A DNA stretch of 64,000 bases, from assembly GCF_010093535.1 (NCBI RefSeq), contig NW_022985194.1, positions 66,312 through 130,311 of the forward strand, read 5' to 3'. The translations under genes and the position numbers were made by a program. Shown piece after piece: positions 35,096-46,796 of this stretch. Under the pieces are notes generated by a model. That model was given only the letters and a program-made list of their open reading frames with translations, was not told the origin of the DNA and did no database searches. The DNA is from Lindgomyces ingoldianus. Lineage: Eukaryota; Ascomycota; Dothideomycetes; Pleosporales; Lindgomycetaceae. Within the stretch, counting starts at the first letter, position 1. Each line of letters starts with the position of its first letter.

Positions 35096-36600
35096 CTACA
35101 CCATTTTCTCTGTCGAAACTGCCCTCTCCGTCATATTCCTAAACTCAGACCTGGAACTCTGAGTTTCACTCTGCCCATCAACTTCCACCTCCCTCGTATG
35201 CTCCGTCTTCACAGTAATTGTATGCATTTCCATAATCTCATCCTCACTCCCCCTACCATCCTTACTCGCCGCAACACCCATACACTCCGTCGTAACAACT
35301 CCCCCAATCCTATTCTGATCCATCGACCGCTTCCCCGACCACACCTGCACCGATTCTCTCCTCGGCGTCGTATTTGAGGAGACGCCGGGGAAATTGCTAC
35401 TGCGATGGATGGAGTCGAGTCGGTCGGTGAAGTTTCCAGGGCTGGAGCCTGAGACGGAGCGGTTGGAGTCATTGGCGGTGACCCAGTGGAGGACAAGGAC
35501 GGAGAACAGGATATCGGCGTTGCAGCACATGAGGCAGATCCAGCCTGGCTCGCCTTTGAGAACCATGAGAACGGTCAGGTTGACGACGCTAGAGACTAGG
35601 GTAGCGCAACTACCGAGGAAGGTTCGGAGGGCCATGGAGTGGAGGGAGGTGTTTTTGTTGTGTTGGTATGAGTAGAGTTCTGTGTAGAGGGTAAGCATGA
35701 GGGTAGGTTCTTGTTGGACATACTAACTCCGGAGAGGGAGGAGGAATAGCAGGGTAAGGTAGACGTTGACGACGACGTCGAACGAGATGAGGGGGAGCAT
35801 TGCAATCTTCTTCATGCCAATGATGCAAACACCGTTCTCATTAATATACGCAATGCGGCTGTCGTAATGTGAGCAATGCTCCGGTGGATTACCTTGGGGC
35901 TGCTTACAAGATGAAATTCAACACGATGACTACTAGGTACGGTACTGTGACTGATCAGTACTTATCCCCTACACCAGTGTCTGTGGTATTTGAGCTTACC
36001 AATCATGCCGAAGAAATTAAATAAGAAGAGTTTGTCTTTCATACGCGCATTGCGGCTTCCCCGGATTATGTACTGTGTTGAATAAATGTCTGTTTTAGTC
36101 ATGCCTAAGCATTTAACGTACAGCTTTTTCCACGAGGAAGAGGTAGATGAGGACTTTCGTTGTCATGTAGCAGATCAAACCTAACCAATGTTAAACCCAC
36201 AGAAAATTTCATGAATTGCTTCAGACCTACAGAGTAAAATTGCTCCCTCGCAAACTTGCGGTGAATCATTGATGCCGAGGCCTCTTGAGATGATTGCGGT
36301 AACGAAGACGAATAGTGTCGAATCGATATAGATCGCGAGAATAACTTCTGGCGCGTTAACGCAGTTTAGTTGGGGAAAGGAATGGTAATCTTACGCCAAT
36401 TTGTGAAAGGCAAACTCTTCCATCTTCCAACAGCTTGCAGTCTGCGGGCTATTCAAAGGGTCAGAGAAGTATTGAGGTTTTCATAGAGGGGTAATTGTAC
36501 TTAGACAAACTGCGAGTACACCGAAGGTAACCAGTGAGAGGGAGATAGAAATGAGATTTCCTGCTGTAGGGATGGGTGCGGGTGGAGGATGGTTAGCCAT
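35096..36600 (-). CDS. seven-helix membrane protein of unknown function
   Basis: Eight exons on the minus strand (36501-36600, 36395-36448, 36231-36347, 36122-36180, 36000-36072, 35908-35944, 35728-35858, 35096-35679) give 384 residues; every junction keeps the frame. About seven membrane helices can be followed, beginning NLISISLSLVTFGVLAVCL and ending CLMCCNADILFSVLVLHWVT. Loops include RRLQAVGRWKSLPFTNWQ and RGSRNARMKDKL. The final 130 residues are hydrophilic and Ser/Thr/Glu-rich, like a cytoplasmic tail. Topology resembles the fungal receptor-like or RTA1-type membrane proteins, yet I see no diagnostic motif for either. It may be a GPCR-like sensor, which is inference from topology and tail only. 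Seven introns in 1.5 kb is unusually dense for this window. Confidence 0.78.
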
Positions 36601-38380
36601 CTCGTCGGATTGTGTCCTCGCTAAAATCGAAGCACTTGCATGAGATGACTTAAAAGAATGCAAGTGGACTGATTTCCAACTCTGCCACTCGGAGAGAACG
36701 TGATTTGTATATTGGCTGAACGCGACAGGAGTATTGAAAAAGGAAATCTGAACAAGGTTTGAATGGGTGGCCAATCATGGAGCCCGGGATTTTCGCCTTG
36801 ATGAACACAAGCCAAGGGTTCTACCATGCTGCGATCGCCCGTCTAGTGAGGGACTAAGCATTTGTTAGGACGGAGGGGCCGCCACATCCTTGCTTTTGCA
36901 AGTGCGAACCACATGTCGTAAATTCGAGATAATGGCGTTCTGTGAGGTGGCAGGGCTGAAGTCTGGCAGAACTCTGACCATCGGAGTCGAAGCTTGCCGT
37001 GGGAGATCATCGGATCGACGTCGACGCGCCCAAAATGCATTTCAAATGTCGACTAACGACAGACGCACGTAGCTAGTCATGCGGACCCTGCAGTTTGACA
37101 TCCAAACAGAGGAAGTGAATGGGCTCTTGGTATCATCTAAACGTGCTCTGCATCTTGGTGTTACAGATGCTGTCGTCAGAGCGACCTCGTGATTTAGATT
37201 ATCTCCTATGTCGGATCCCCCTCACTGTTGGATCAACCAGGAGAGCATAATTTTAGGTTTTCGAGCCCTCCAAACTAGGTTTGTCACCACTGAGGATACC
37301 CTTTTTGTGTTGAATTTTTGCAATGCCACCTCGACGAATACTGACCGAGCTTTCGGATCTCAAATGGGTAAGAAGTTGTTTGAACATCCTTACTAGCACA
37401 GGGGAAGGAACATCGGGGAACCGGAGCAGCCGTCCAGAGCCCCAAAATTAATTGGAAGAGAATTCAAAAGGGTGGAAGGGAAAAGGGTTGGCAAGAGCCT
37501 TGAGGCGTTCTCCTCGAGTGTTGACAGGCAGGAGTCTTGTTGGAACCTTCAGCCCAGAACTTTAACCTCGCACATTCCATGGCTCGTCTGATCTTCCCCA
37601 AGCCCCGCGGTCTTCGCCGTCCTGCAATCTGTTCGCTAAAGGTTAATCCAGGCTGAAGACGCCACAAACTAAACTTCTTGGGGTCGGGATGCGAGCGTAG
37701 GAGTTTGCCCCACAGCAAAGCTAAGATCTCGGTGACGCCTCACGATAATGCAACCAGCCATGAGGCTTGGCGGAAGGGAATTCCAAGGGTTTCTTGGTTA
37801 CGATTCTTCGTGACAGGATGACAAGCTGGTGGAGGATAGATTAAGGTATCAACAACAACGTTTCCAATGAAAGCAAGTGCGGAAAGGAATAACAAGGAGC
37901 CACCACGCTATGCTTCATCGGGAAGATCACATGTTTTCATTACACCTCCCAGCACAGATCTAACTTCTTTTGGAATGCAACGATTCCCGGAAGGCTGTTT
38001 TATTTTATGGAGGAGCGACCTTAATACATCTAAGAAGCTAAAAACAAAACGAGTAACTGAAAGAAAATACCTCACTACCCTCCTCATCATAACCCCTTCT
38101 TCACTATATCTCTCAACTCCTCTGCGTTCTTCATGTTTTCCAACTCTTCAACTTGATTCCACTTGATCTAATGAACTTGAAAGCCCTTTGATCTAAGAGC
38201 ACCCAATAAGCTTGACCGAACCGACAGGCTGCTGGTCTTTGATGTGGAAGCACTGATTGAGCTGATTGCTATCAATGACCTTGAAATTTTGGCTCGCGCA
38301 GACTTCGTTGAAATAGAATTTCACTATATCTCGAATCATTCACTATTATTATTCAAACTCCATGCCCCCTTCTCACGGTT
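36601..38380. other. gene-poor stretch
   Basis: No supported gene in 1.8 kb. The first part is the promoter of the 7-TM gene. Frames elsewhere are short and unsupported. Confidence 0.45.
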
Positions 38381-38593
38381 CTAGGCGAACACGTTCTTCC
38401 CATCAGCGCCTTTGATGGTTTGGCACGTGGTAGTAAGAATGGGTTCGAAGGTTCCATCCCCGTTTACGCAGTTGAGCTCGTTGAAGAGCTGCACAACCAG
38501 AAGAAGAGTCTGGCCGGAAGTCATTTCAGAGGCGGGGTTGACAGAAGCGACGGCTGCAAGAAGGAGGGAGGTGATGAATGGCTTGGGCTGCAT
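38381..38593 (-). CDS. small secreted protein, effector-like
   Basis: A single-exon frame of 70 residues from an ATG at 38593. The first 20 residues form a signal peptide (short polar start, hydrophobic core ITSLLLAAVASV, small residues near a likely cut after about 17-22). The mature part of about 50 residues has two cysteines (C42, C57), which could form one disulfide, and no known motif. It stands alone in gene-poor DNA about 570 bp from a MITE, a setting typical for fungal small secreted proteins. The gene is short, so chance is not excluded. Confidence 0.5.
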   Translation of the reverse strand: MQPKPFITSLLLAAVASVNPASEMTSGQTLLLVVQLFNELNCVNGDGTFEPILTTTCQTIKGADGKNVFA

Positions 38594-39164
38594 TTGACTG
38601 GAATGGGCTGTGAAGCGTGGATGTTGAGAGAGATCGTCGACTCATTGGTGTTGTGAAGTATGCAGTGATTGTTGGTTGGTAGCAATAATAGAGAGTTTTG
38701 AGGGTTTTATATGCAGTCCACGGAGTTATGACTGTGGTGAAAAATATTCAATAGGTCTCCTCATGGTACGTAAGAACAATAGAGAAGTAATAGGACGAAT
38801 CGTGATATTGACTGAAGTGGTGCTAGGCTTGGCTATAACACGACCTCATCGCCGCCGCATTGTTCCATCGAAGGTCCGAGAACACAGGACTCGAGGATGA
38901 AGAGAATATCCGGAATCTTACATACGAAGAAGAGGAATGGGTCTCACATTCACTTGATCATGAGGTACGCTTTCGTCTGACACCATGAGAGCCCAAGCAA
39001 GCCGAACACCGCTCCAGGCTTTCAACCAAAGAAGGTTTCGGGCTATCTATTCGCCTTACCCATATATTGAAGAGGCATAAGGGGTTAGAAGAGGCTGTGA
39101 AGAACTGATCACAAGCAAAAATTAAAGGCTCGTGTTCACACCTCATCACTTAACGTTGAGGTAC
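38594..39164. other. intergenic, no gene seen
   Basis: Between the small secreted protein gene and MITE copy 2. It should contain the promoter of the former. No other feature recognised. Confidence 0.4.
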
Positions 39165-39842
39165 AGGCTGAGCAGCGTTTCCATCAGGAAGTAGTACGAT
39201 TCGACTCAGGCTTTCTAGACAAGTTACGTCTCACTTATCATATACTTTTGTTTGCTTCACCTGACAGCAGGGGTTAATACAATTAAGTTACAGTTTAATT
39301 AAAGCTGCTTATACTTCTTAACTTTTTACTAAAAGTTATAACATAACTGTTAAAGCTTTTAGAGTAGCAGGGTCCCTCTTACTCTTAATATAGCACATAA
39401 GGTTATTTAATTTACTAAAAACAACCTTATAACGTAGCTAGTTCTTCTAGAGTTGTAAAGCTTTAATTATAGAGCCTAAGAGATAATTACAGTCACAAGT
39501 AACTATCCTTTTTCCCCTGCTAAAGGCTCTGTGCTATCTCCCTATACAAGGGACTGTCATCTTTTGCTATAATAAGGTTGTCTAAGGTTGTTGTAGTACA
39601 GGGCAAGCTCTAAGGCTACACTAACATGTAAATAGTGGCACAAACACGCTCCCCTGGCCCTTACGCGCGTTAGAGACTGCAACCTTAAAAAAGTCTACCT
39701 TAATTGTATACTTCTTACTTTTAAGCCTTATTAATTAAATTGTAACAGTTAAAAATGTAGTTACGTTTGTTTGCCTCACGTGATTGTAGGTGGAGCAAAA
39801 GTATCAATTGTACTACTTCCTGTTGGAAACGCCGAGGCTGAG
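39165..39842. mobile_element. hAT-like MITE, copy 2 (inverted), with 8-bp target site duplication
   Basis: The element is 39173-39834 (662 bp), in the opposite orientation to the copy at 12143-12874. The left end CAGCGTTTCCATCAGGAAGT matches the other copy's right end; the right end differs from a perfect terminus by a T-to-C change (CGCCG instead of CGCTG). An 8-bp direct repeat AGGCTGAG flanks it at 39165-39172 and 39835-39842. Internal sequence is highly similar to copy 1 except for two internal gaps around the TATAGGGAGATAGCACAGAG junction. No coding capacity. Confidence 0.88.
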
Positions 39843-41593
39843 TTTGCTAATTGAAGCCAGGTTTGACTAAAGAAGTCACACGGTGTATGTGATTAGTGCA
39901 GCTACGGGCCATCCAATTTCCGTTATTTTGACAGAAAGCTCGCAGGATGGGAAAATCTTTTCTTTGTTTACTCAGCTTCCAAGGATTCCAGTGTAGGCCA
40001 GCTAAGTGTAACCGCGCTATCATATGCCCGTTAAGGGCAACGATTCGGAAAGGGAATGAGTCAAAATGTCTTTCCTCCGTCAACTACTAGTAGTAGTGGA
40101 GCGTTGATGGAGTATGATAGGGAGTGATTAGCACTTCGTAACCCAAACATTCCTCTCATTCATGCTTGCGGCATATGAAGAATTGAAATCCATTGAACGG
40201 AGATCAAGAAGAGCAATACACTTACCCAATTATTGCACGTGGATGTAAGTGGCCGATCATGGGCCATCAAATCTCGAAAGGAACAAACAGTAGAGAATGT
40301 AAGTCTCACCTTGTCTCATGACTGTTAAACCCTGAACACCAGAAAGGGTTCGATTAATGTTTCTTACCTACATCTACTCGTGAAGTTCTGGAAAGGTTGA
40401 CTAGGCGAATCGAACTTTCATATTTTGTTTAAGGGATCGGTAAGCTGACCGCTCGATCGCTTGTGGGGCTATCATGACCACAAAGGTCAAATGTACCCGC
40501 GAAACAGGGCGTTGACGGGCGTAGTTCGTGAGACCGAACGGAGCATGAGAAGAACAAAGAAGAAGTATTCCACCACTCCTCCACACAATTGAAGGACTTA
40601 TGTTCATGCCACCTCGCTTTAGGTGGATTGTCAGTGTGACATGTAGAGGGGTGTGGTAGACCCGAGGACGAATTCGTACCCTTTCGAGTTTAACGGTGTA
40701 GTAAAGGCAAGGACCATGACGTTTCCACATCGCGTCTTTTTTACCCCGGACCCAGCATTGCAATTTCAGTTGCCGTTCATACATGCATGTCATGAGGTGG
40801 CTCGCCTCCGTTAACCAGGTTGAAACAAGGACCCGCTTCTCTGCGGAAACGGGAACGCGTGCTGGCGCTGCGCGAGGTAGGCAATGAGCTCCTCCCGGGG
40901 GCTTCGAGTAGCGCAAAGACGGGACGGGAATGGCTTGTAATTCTGGAGGCAAGTTCCGCTCATCGTGTTGTAGGACCTTAGGCTGGCCTGGTAACGGATT
41001 GAAGGCGCTTAGTTACCTAAAAATTTGAGTTCCCATCTTATTTGAGTCCCATCAACCAAGTATCATTTACAAGTCTAGATCAAAACTTGTCAACACATAT
41101 ATCTCTTATAGATGGAATTTCTCGTTCGAAGAAAGGTCAAAGTTGTCCCTCTGAACATGCACGTGGAACATAACTGCCTAGTCTGGGTAGAGCTGACCTG
41201 TCAAATCTTTTACCAGAACCAGAGACAGCAATAGGGGAATGCTAGTTTCTTTCTAGATCAGACCTTTCTTATGTTGAATTCATATGTGCAAACTTGTAGC
41301 ACACAGATGTCGGACCGAACCTTTATGATAGGGAACAAGGCAAGCAGAGGAGTTCAAACCGCATTAATGACTCTAGTAAAGCCTCGTGAGCCGAGAAGCT
41401 CGTCTCAAGGCGGCTGAATTCTCTAGGCTACGGAAAAGCCCGTTGCATAATTTAACAAGAGTGGAGCGGCAAGAGCGGAAGTGCGCTTGGTTGGTCGTTG
41501 TTATCTCAGCTAGCTCAGACGTGAGGAGAGAACCGAGGACGCACAAACCACCATGCATATTGCTACTCCAAATAGAGTATGGCCTGGGGGGTT
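39843..41593. other. gene-poor stretch up to assembly gap
   Basis: No supported gene. A 183-codon minus-strand frame at 40401-40952 starts at a non-ATG codon and shows no family resemblance. Confidence 0.45.
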
Positions 41594-42218
41594 NNNNNNN
41601 NNNNNNNNNNNNNNNNNNNNNNNNNNNNNNNNNNNNNNNNNNNNNNNNNNNNNNNNNNNNNNNNNNNNNNNNNNNNNNNNNNNNNNNNNNNNNNNNNNNN
41701 NNNNNNNNNNNNNNNNNNNNNNNNNNNNNNNNNNNNNNNNNNNNNNNNNNNNNNNNNNNNNNNNNNNNNNNNNNNNNNNNNNNNNNNNNNNNNNNNNNNN
41801 NNNNNNNNNNNNNNNNNNNNNNNNNNNNNNNNNNNNNNNNNNNNNNNNNNNNNNNNNNNNNNNNNNNNNNNNNNNNNNNNNNNNNNNNNNNNNNNNNNNN
41901 NNNNNNNNNNNNNNNNNNNNNNNNNNNNNNNNNNNNNNNNNNNNNNNNNNNNNNNNNNNNNNNNNNNNNNNNNNNNNNNNNNNNNNNNNNNNNNNNNNNN
42001 NNNNNNNNNNNNNNNNNNNNNNNNNNNNNNNNNNNNNNNNNNNNNNNNNNNNNNNNNNNNNNNNNNNNNNNNNNNNNNNNNNNNNNNNNNNNNNNNNNNN
42101 NNNNNNNNNNNNNNNNNNNNNNNNNNNNNNNNNNNNNNNNNNNNNNNNNNNNNNNNNNNNNNNNNNNNNNNNNNNNNNNNNNNNNNNNNNNNNNNNNNNN
42201 NNNNNNNNNNNNNNNNNN
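41594..42218. other. assembly gap, 625 N
   Basis: A run of N. Its right edge abuts AT-rich repeat-like sequence, so an unassembled repeat is the likely cause. Any open frame reported across it is meaningless. Confidence 0.98.
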
Positions 42219-42700
42219 CTCCTAAAATTTTGCAGGCTCTCTAATAAAGCCTGTCTTAGACAAGTCTTAAATTCTAAAGATAATATATTATGTAGTTAAA
42301 GAGTCGCATTAAGGTGTAGTTATAGAGTTATTAAAATGTCCTGCGCAGGACTTAATAGCGCAATACTCTGCTAAATCTTGTTAGAATTAGGTTACAAAAA
42401 TGTTAGAATATAGCTAGAGACTGTCTCTATTACCTATTAAAATCTAACCTAGTTTAGACAAAAAGTAGTAGAGCTACAGTAATTCTTAGTTAAGCTAGTG
42501 CATAGTAGAGGAGGTTTAGAACTATAATATCACCTAAAAAATTACAAAAGTCCCTTAAACAGCTAAGGAGAGAAAGCCTTTCTTATACCCTTATGAGATA
42601 GAGAGATGGGGCTTGCGCCACTAAAGCTACTAGCAGGGGCTTGCCCCTGTCAAGGCTCTCTCCCCATCCCGTCTGAGCTTGCTGAGATAAGGTCGTTGAA
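42219..42700. repeat. AT-rich repeat-like scar with GC-rich hairpins
   Basis: From the gap edge to about 42590 the DNA is strongly AT-rich with many TAG/TAA in all frames. It then switches to a GC-rich tip. A perfect palindrome with 7-bp arms, CAGGGGC-TT-GCCCCTG, lies at 42634-42649, inside a wider imperfect inverted repeat (GATGGGG at 42605-42611 against CCCCATC at 42663-42669). This layout fits the end of a transposable element, but I cannot assign a class because the other end is in the gap. Confidence 0.5.
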
Positions 42701-42971
42701 AGGAACATACTTCAGCTAGTCTAAATTTGGCAAGGTAGCAAATTCTCTCGAACTCGACTCCAAACTCTCTTCAACTGTTTCGTGCATGAACTGGATACAG
42801 TGCTTTTAGAATCATGGAGAATGTGAAAGGGTTCTAACATATTTTCCAAATTAAATCCTTCCTAAACTTTCTATATACTGACGTGTTGTAGGTAGGATGC
42901 TTAAAAAAAGGTTCATTATTCGTACACTAACAAGTCAAATTCCCTCCTCGAAACTCTCCCATGATCGCCTC

Positions 42972-43749
42972 TCAGCTAATCTCAACAACACTATCCCTAT
43001 AGTCTATCATTCCAGCCTTCACTCCCTTTACGCTCTCCCCCTTGTCTTCATACCTAATCGCCATCCCACAAAGTGCACCAAACTCATCGCGGATGCCTAA
43101 CTCCTTCCTCAGCACATCTTCAGAACCTACCACCGAAACGTCCACACGGCTCCCAAACCCTTGCGCCGTCAATGCTAGCAATAAACTCTGCATCTACATG
43201 CTTGCGCCTATCGCATTAGACCAGCTTAATTACTTATCCATGCATACGATCCCCGCAAATGGCGCATTGAAGAAACTGAAAGTCCTTCTTTCCATCTCAA
43301 TCTTGCGCTTGATATCTAAGCGGGCAATACCATTCACCGTATACTTTGTGTCCAAGCTCGGACGGGAAGTGCCTGTACCTCTCCGGTAGGGGTGGGATCT
43401 TAGGGTTTGCCTCTTGTGCAGCCGTTGAAAGTGCGGCTTTGAGGCCGGTGGGCGAAGACCCAGAGATGAGAGATACATGCGCCAATTCTGGATGTTGGAA
43501 TTTGAAGGAGATGTTGGGCGAGTTCTAGAGCCTGATGCAGAAGCTCGGGCGGAACGACGTCTAGTAGAATGGGCGAGTGCTGTGTCCAGCGTGGAGTAGA
43601 GTTAATAGGTATGCGAGTAGGCCGTTGATCAACGTAAATTTATCGGCGGTGGGAGATTGGGTTGATTTGAGGCCTTTGAAGGATGTTGTGCCGATCTCTG
43701 TGGAAGAAGTGATGAGAGATGTATTTGAAGGCGTTACCGATGTGCTCAT
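42972..43749 (-). pseudogene. nitroreductase-family protein, frameshifted
   Basis: Read on the minus strand, family blocks appear in order but in different frames. These are a start and SPTADKFTLING (from 43749), then DVVPPELLHQALELAQH, then a frame change into SNIQNWRMYLSS, then KAALSTAAQEANPKIPPLPE with GHKVYGEW, then IARLDIK...FSFFNAPFAGIVCMDK, a stop near 43230, and finally MQSLLLALTAQGFGSRVDVS to the end. These match the FMN-dependent nitroreductase fold (SNxNxQxWR FMN loop, APxAGIVCMD, LLLALT..G.GS). At least three frameshifts and two internal stops leave no complete protein. The decay is by small indels and not mainly by C-to-T changes. Confidence 0.75.
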
Positions 43750-44750
43750 TTTCTGAGTTCTGGTTGGGATTGGAGTTGTAGCTTAGTGTTGCTATTACGA
43801 TTTCGTTGTTTGATAGAACAAAAGACGACCTCTTGGTAATGTTGTGGACTAAACGCTTCAAAGTTTGAATGATAGGGTTGCTTCTGCGTCAGTCGTTTAG
43901 GATATACACTCTCTTTTAGACTCCTCCCTTGGGTTTCTCCCTGCGGAGTGTTACCGTGATACTTCATTGCACAGGACATCTTTTTGGCTTAGCCGGTTCT
44001 TGTCAGCTGCTGCCTCTCCATTGCACGCTGTGCAATAAGCCCATGCAATTCAGTCAATGACAACCTGACCCCAACCTTGTGATATTGGCACTGGGGAAGA
44101 CAGGATACCGATGGATGTTACACACGGAATTTTTCGCTGAGCGGTCTTGGCCGAGGAGCTGTTGTCGAATAACTTCCTTACAGCAAAATTGCAAAGCAAG
44201 AATCTCGGAATTATCCATCTCAAAATTATAAAGTAGTTGACAATACATTCCCTCCGATGTAAATGATAAGACGTCAGGGGAGATCTATTCCCAAGTGCAC
44301 GATGCTTTAAGTCAAGTCTGGCAAACGTAACTGACAAAGCAAAATTCGAAACTGCAATTTGGCCCGTTCAGGATAGCTATAATTAGCAAAACACGTGCAG
44401 GGCTAACTTTGGGTGCAAGGAAACATTCATATTTAGAAGACCATGACTGGAAATTGGCCTGGAATTGAGCTGGAATAATCTCAAATAACAAACTAAGCAG
44501 CATCAAAAGTGTGAAGAGCATATCACTGATGGAAAGCCAATCTTAAGAGTAAAACCTCTTTGCAGAGTATGTATTGATGTATAAAGGGGCCCCGAATTAT
44601 AGTAAGAGAGCGTGAGGAAGTGAAGCTGAATGAAAAACGCCGATGCTATGCAAAATCCAATATCCAAATGCTAATCAAATGCAGCGCTAAATGTCAAAGC
44701 CATCCTCCATTATCGTACCATTACACACTCTTACAGTGTGCCCTCATCAC
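43750..44750. other. intergenic, no gene seen
   Basis: 1 kb between the nitroreductase relic and the cupredoxin gene, with only short frames. The part near 44751 is the 3' flank of the cupredoxin gene. Confidence 0.4.
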
Positions 44751-45281
44751 TTACAACGGCTTATTGGGGAGGACTCTGCCACCGTTGCTGGGAATCTTGC
44801 CAGAGATGGAAGGTCCGGTAAGAGCAGCCTTGGCCTTGTATGCAGTAAGGGTGGCAGCACCGTCGAAGTTCTGGTTGATGACACCAGACATGCCCATCTG
44901 GCAATGGTTGCCAGCGGTCTGGCTGCAGTAAAACCAGAAGGGTTTCTTGTCGAGGACAGGAAAGGTGAAGACATTAGGTGCCTCGCCGGCCATGGTGTTA
45001 AATTGGAAGCCTGAGAAGACAGCGTTGTCATTGATAGGCTCGCAGGGCTTGTCGAAAGAAGACTGAACGAAGGAGTGGTTCTTGGGAAGGAAGTGGACTT
45101 CGATCAAGTCACCAATCTCGGCGACGATGTTCTCAGGCTCGAAGTGGAGACCCTTGTTGGCAACAGTGGAGCCGGCGAAGATTCGGTGGATGACACCAGT
45201 TGAGGGTGGGGTATTGGGAGCGGCCGAAGCGAAGCCCAAGAGGGCAGCGGCAGAGAAGGCAATGGTGGTAAATGCAACCAT
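44751..45281 (-). CDS. secreted cupredoxin-fold protein (extracellular serine-rich-like)
   Basis: A single-exon protein of 176 residues. A clear signal peptide covers residues 1-20 (hydrophobic core, ASA-A cut). The rest is a cupredoxin domain like those of fungal extracellular serine-rich proteins: an N-H-S at 68-70, C80, the F-W-F-Y-C ending at C119, H126 in GNHCQMGM, and a following methionine. His-Cys-His-Met is the type-1 copper ligand set. The serine-rich tail and GPI signal of longer relatives are missing; it ends after about 40 residues of Ala/Lys/Gly-rich sequence. It is likely a wall or apoplast protein. A TATATATAT sequence on this strand lies near 45463-45472, about 185 bp upstream. 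The 5' flank is rich in pyrimidines. Confidence 0.88.
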   Translation of the reverse strand: MVAFTTIAFSAAALLGFASAAPNTPPSTGVIHRIFAGSTVANKGLHFEPENIVAEIGDLIEVHFLPKNHSFVQSSFDKPCEPINDNAVFSGFQFNTMAGEAPNVFTFPVLDKKPFWFYCSQTAGNHCQMGMSGVINQNFDGAATLTAYKAKAALTGPSISGKIPSNGGRVLPNKPL

Positions 45282-46796
45282 TTTGATTGATTAGGTGGTT
45301 GGTTGAGAAGGTATTGGAAATTGGCAGCAAAGGATATATTAGCGAGTAGCGAGTGGCTAATAAGAAAAATAAGAAAGAAAATGAAATAAGAATAGGAAGT
45401 GCTTGTTGTGTTGCGTGAGTTGTTGTGAGTGTGATGATTAGCATAATCGAGTAGACTAGGCTTATATATATTTTCTGAGCGCCGCGCTGTGCTGCAACCG
45501 TACAGGCTTCTCTTTAGACACGCATCACGGAAAGACGCCATTTGGATGGCGGCAAGACGGCTGCTGTGCAATCTTGCTGTTGTCAAGTTGAGTTCTGACA
45601 CTGCCACCACAGCCCTACTCAGCGAACATTGCGCCGAAAGCAAGCCACCAGGACAAAGAAATAGTGCACCGTGCTTTCCACTGCAAGGGAATCCCGGGCT
45701 ACTTAAAAATGACTCCAATCACATCTCAAGATATTGCTGAGGAGATGAGAATAGGAACGAAAACAGCTAAAATAGCTTACGGTAAGGCAAAGAAAAAGAG
45801 GGTGCTCAGCCGCACTCGTACATGGTTGCTGACGGATTGGCACCGCTATCTTTAGGCTTTGAATTAAGCTTATTTTTCATCGTAGGTGTCGGCAACTGAC
45901 AAACAAACATCTCCCGTACGAGCTCCGGACCCTTCAACCGACCGCTGAACAACTATTGGTAAGGTTCTTCGTTTCGATTATTTCGTTTCGACCGCCCTTT
46001 CGTCCAGAGGACAATCCGGGGTGCCCCAGCATTAATTACCATCATTGCTGATCTTGCCCATCATCACACGTGGCGCTTATTCGGAAGATTCTGGGGTTTC
46101 TAATCGAAGGCTAAAAATAGGCCCATCTAACGTCGATGTACTTTTTGCGATAAAAAAACGACGAGAGAACATGACCTTACCAAGTACTCGTCTATTCCCT
46201 TCTTTAGGGCCCACAACTACCTAAATCTTCTTCATTTCACGAAGAAAGAGTTGAATTTGACGAAACAGTTAGTTTTGGTGATGACACTGGGGCTGGATTT
46301 GGGGAGAAAGCTAGGTGAGCTTGAACGACAGAGTTGGCGGGGCCGTGCACGACCTGGTCAACCATCACGTGGGAGACCACGTTCTGTCGTTTTCCCGATT
46401 TGGAAATGATTACTCGGGGAAGTACGTGAGATGTCGATGCACGTGTTTGAGCTTCGTCGCGTCATCTGAACGTCGACACTTTCTCAAACCATGTCTGTAG
46501 GTATCACAGTATCCAGCTCAGCGACTTCACATAGACGAAGCTTACGAGAAGGCCAGACTCATGTTTCCGTGAGCTAAGGGCCTCGCCACCGCATTCGTAC
46601 CTATTCCCTAGAATAGTAAGTCTTGCAGGGTTCCACATAGTATGTGTTTCGGGACAGAATAAGGAGTCATAAATCTATTGCTGGCTAAGCAAAACTTCCC
46701 CTCAGGATATTCAGCATTCCAAATTCCTCCATTAGCCTGCTGACCAACATCATCACGAAGAGACATATACGAGTGCAAATTCGGACGCCTGGAGCC
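45282..46796. other. intergenic, no gene seen
   Basis: The first 200 bp are the cupredoxin promoter with a TATA-like sequence near 45463. The remaining 1.3 kb shows no supported gene. Confidence 0.4.

Noticed and set aside
40401..40952. 183-codon minus-strand frame
   Set aside because: Starts at a non-ATG codon, shows no domain, and lies in relic-rich DNA.
41386..42299. Long frames spanning the gap
   Set aside because: They consist mostly of undetermined bases; only about 70 codons at the left are real sequence and show no resemblance to a protein family.
45104..45718. 204-codon minus-strand frame overlapping the cupredoxin gene
   Set aside because: It is a shadow of the cupredoxin gene in another frame plus its pyrimidine-rich leader.
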